Assembly (NCBI GenBank): GCA_028565635.1
Contig: JAOXYB010003234.1
Location: forward strand, 1 to 20,329
Direction: 5' to 3'
Source of the DNA: Phoronis ovalis
Taxonomy: Eukaryota; Phoronida; Phoronidae
Length of the DNA: 20,329 bases
Below, one piece after another: positions 19,575-20,329 of the stretch. The notes beneath the pieces were generated by a model. That model searched no databases. It was given only the letters and a program-made list of their open reading frames with translations, and was not told where the DNA came from. Position 1 is the stretch's first letter. Every line of letters begins with the position of its first letter. A program made the position numbers and the translations under genes.

Positions 19575-20329
19575 CGGTTGGATAAAAGGACGCAATTGTA
19601 CTGATTTTGGTCTTAATATAATCGCCAATTTGGTGGTATGCAATTTATTTAGATGTTGTTTACAACCGATGAATTTCCGCAAATTAGCCCTGGGATGATG
19701 TCTGGAAAAAATACTCTTGGATCGTTTCCGTTATCTTACATGAACCACGAGCTTTTCTTGGAAGGTAGATCAATTTTGGATTTTCACAACATATATCAAG
19801 TAAAACCGATTTCAGTAAACAAAAAGTTAAATAAACTCTTATCAAAAACTGCTAATTTGCACTAACTATACCACAAAAAAAAGATGGTATATCTGATGTG
19901 AATAACGATGCAACATCAATGCTTTTATATAACACGACTTGGCCCAATAGCAGGAAAGTTTTAAACCTGCAGTACATGTAATTACGATGGCTTACATTCG
20001 AATTTTTATGAGTTTGCTAAGTTGCGGAAAATCCTGTTAAGCCATCAAGAAGTAATTATTTCAGTGCAGTATAAACAGCAATAATGAACGTTCGTTAAAT
20101 TGTGATGTGCAACTACTATACTTATAAAACTTTAAAACTCGAAAATATTCTAAGGTACGACATTTATTGCAATTTTAGATTAACAAAACATTGATTCGCC
20201 AAGCTTTATATGACGTGTAAGTATACTTTTTCATTGAGTTATGTGGTGTCGCTTATTCCGTGGGTCTGGTAAACATTCTTGATCTTTTTTTATTGAATAC
20301 TTATTCTTCTCGACCTGTGTCAAGTATAT
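19575..20329. other. 3' flank, no gene recognised
   Basis: AT-rich sequence. An open frame of 70 codons at 19653–19865 has no motif, transmembrane segment or splice context and is most likely chance or part of an extended 3'UTR. Confidence 0.5.

Noticed and set aside
19653-19865. 70-codon frame downstream of the membrane-protein gene
   Set aside because: No motif or splice context; likely 3' flank or extended 3'UTR.
1-20329. CRISPR array, bacterial operon or phage-type system
   Set aside because: Introns, polyadenylation signals and animal protein families show eukaryotic DNA; no spaced direct repeats of CRISPR type exist.

Overview
The window is animal nuclear DNA. It is AT-rich, its coding sequence is split by GT–AG introns of about 0.4–1.4 kb, and the genes lie far apart. 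The gene families (a class A peptide-type GPCR, an animal copy of a bacterial-style SDR) and a small hAT-like element suggest an invertebrate, probably a lophotrochozoan such as a bivalve mollusc. That placement is inference; no sequence here fixes the species.

Layout. Positions 1–3227 (minus strand) hold the 5' end of a rhodopsin-family GPCR. The coding exon at 1936–2280 carries the tyrosine-rich N-terminus, TM1, ICL1 and TM2, and its remaining exons lie beyond the left edge. A likely 5'UTR intron separates this exon from a leader exon ending at 3227. About 7.6 kb without a recognisable gene follows. It contains a perfect 36-bp tandem duplication (8052–8123) and a 394-bp non-autonomous hAT-like element (8762–9155) with 13-bp terminal inverted repeats and an 8-bp target duplication (7/8 match). 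Positions 10828–15073 (plus) hold a complete five-exon short-chain dehydrogenase/reductase. All four junctions join in frame to give 293 residues with an intact Asn-Ser-Tyr-Lys tetrad.

Positions 16607–19164 (plus), possibly starting at 15760, hold a two- or three-exon gene for an unrecognised single-pass membrane protein. It has a very basic juxtamembrane stretch, a roughly 550-residue Ser/Thr/Asn-rich tail with several short internal repeats, and a C-terminus (Tyr-Trp-Val) that fits a class II PDZ ligand. This is the most novel protein in the window.

The three genes show no sign of working as a unit. The GPCR and SDR are divergent and far apart, and the SDR and membrane protein are tandem with a polyadenylation signal between them. 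Small structures that remain unexplained include a 17-bp-arm hairpin in the GPCR intron, a pair of degenerate dispersed repeats near 8.4 and 13.3 kb, and a duplicated splice-acceptor segment before SDR exon 5.
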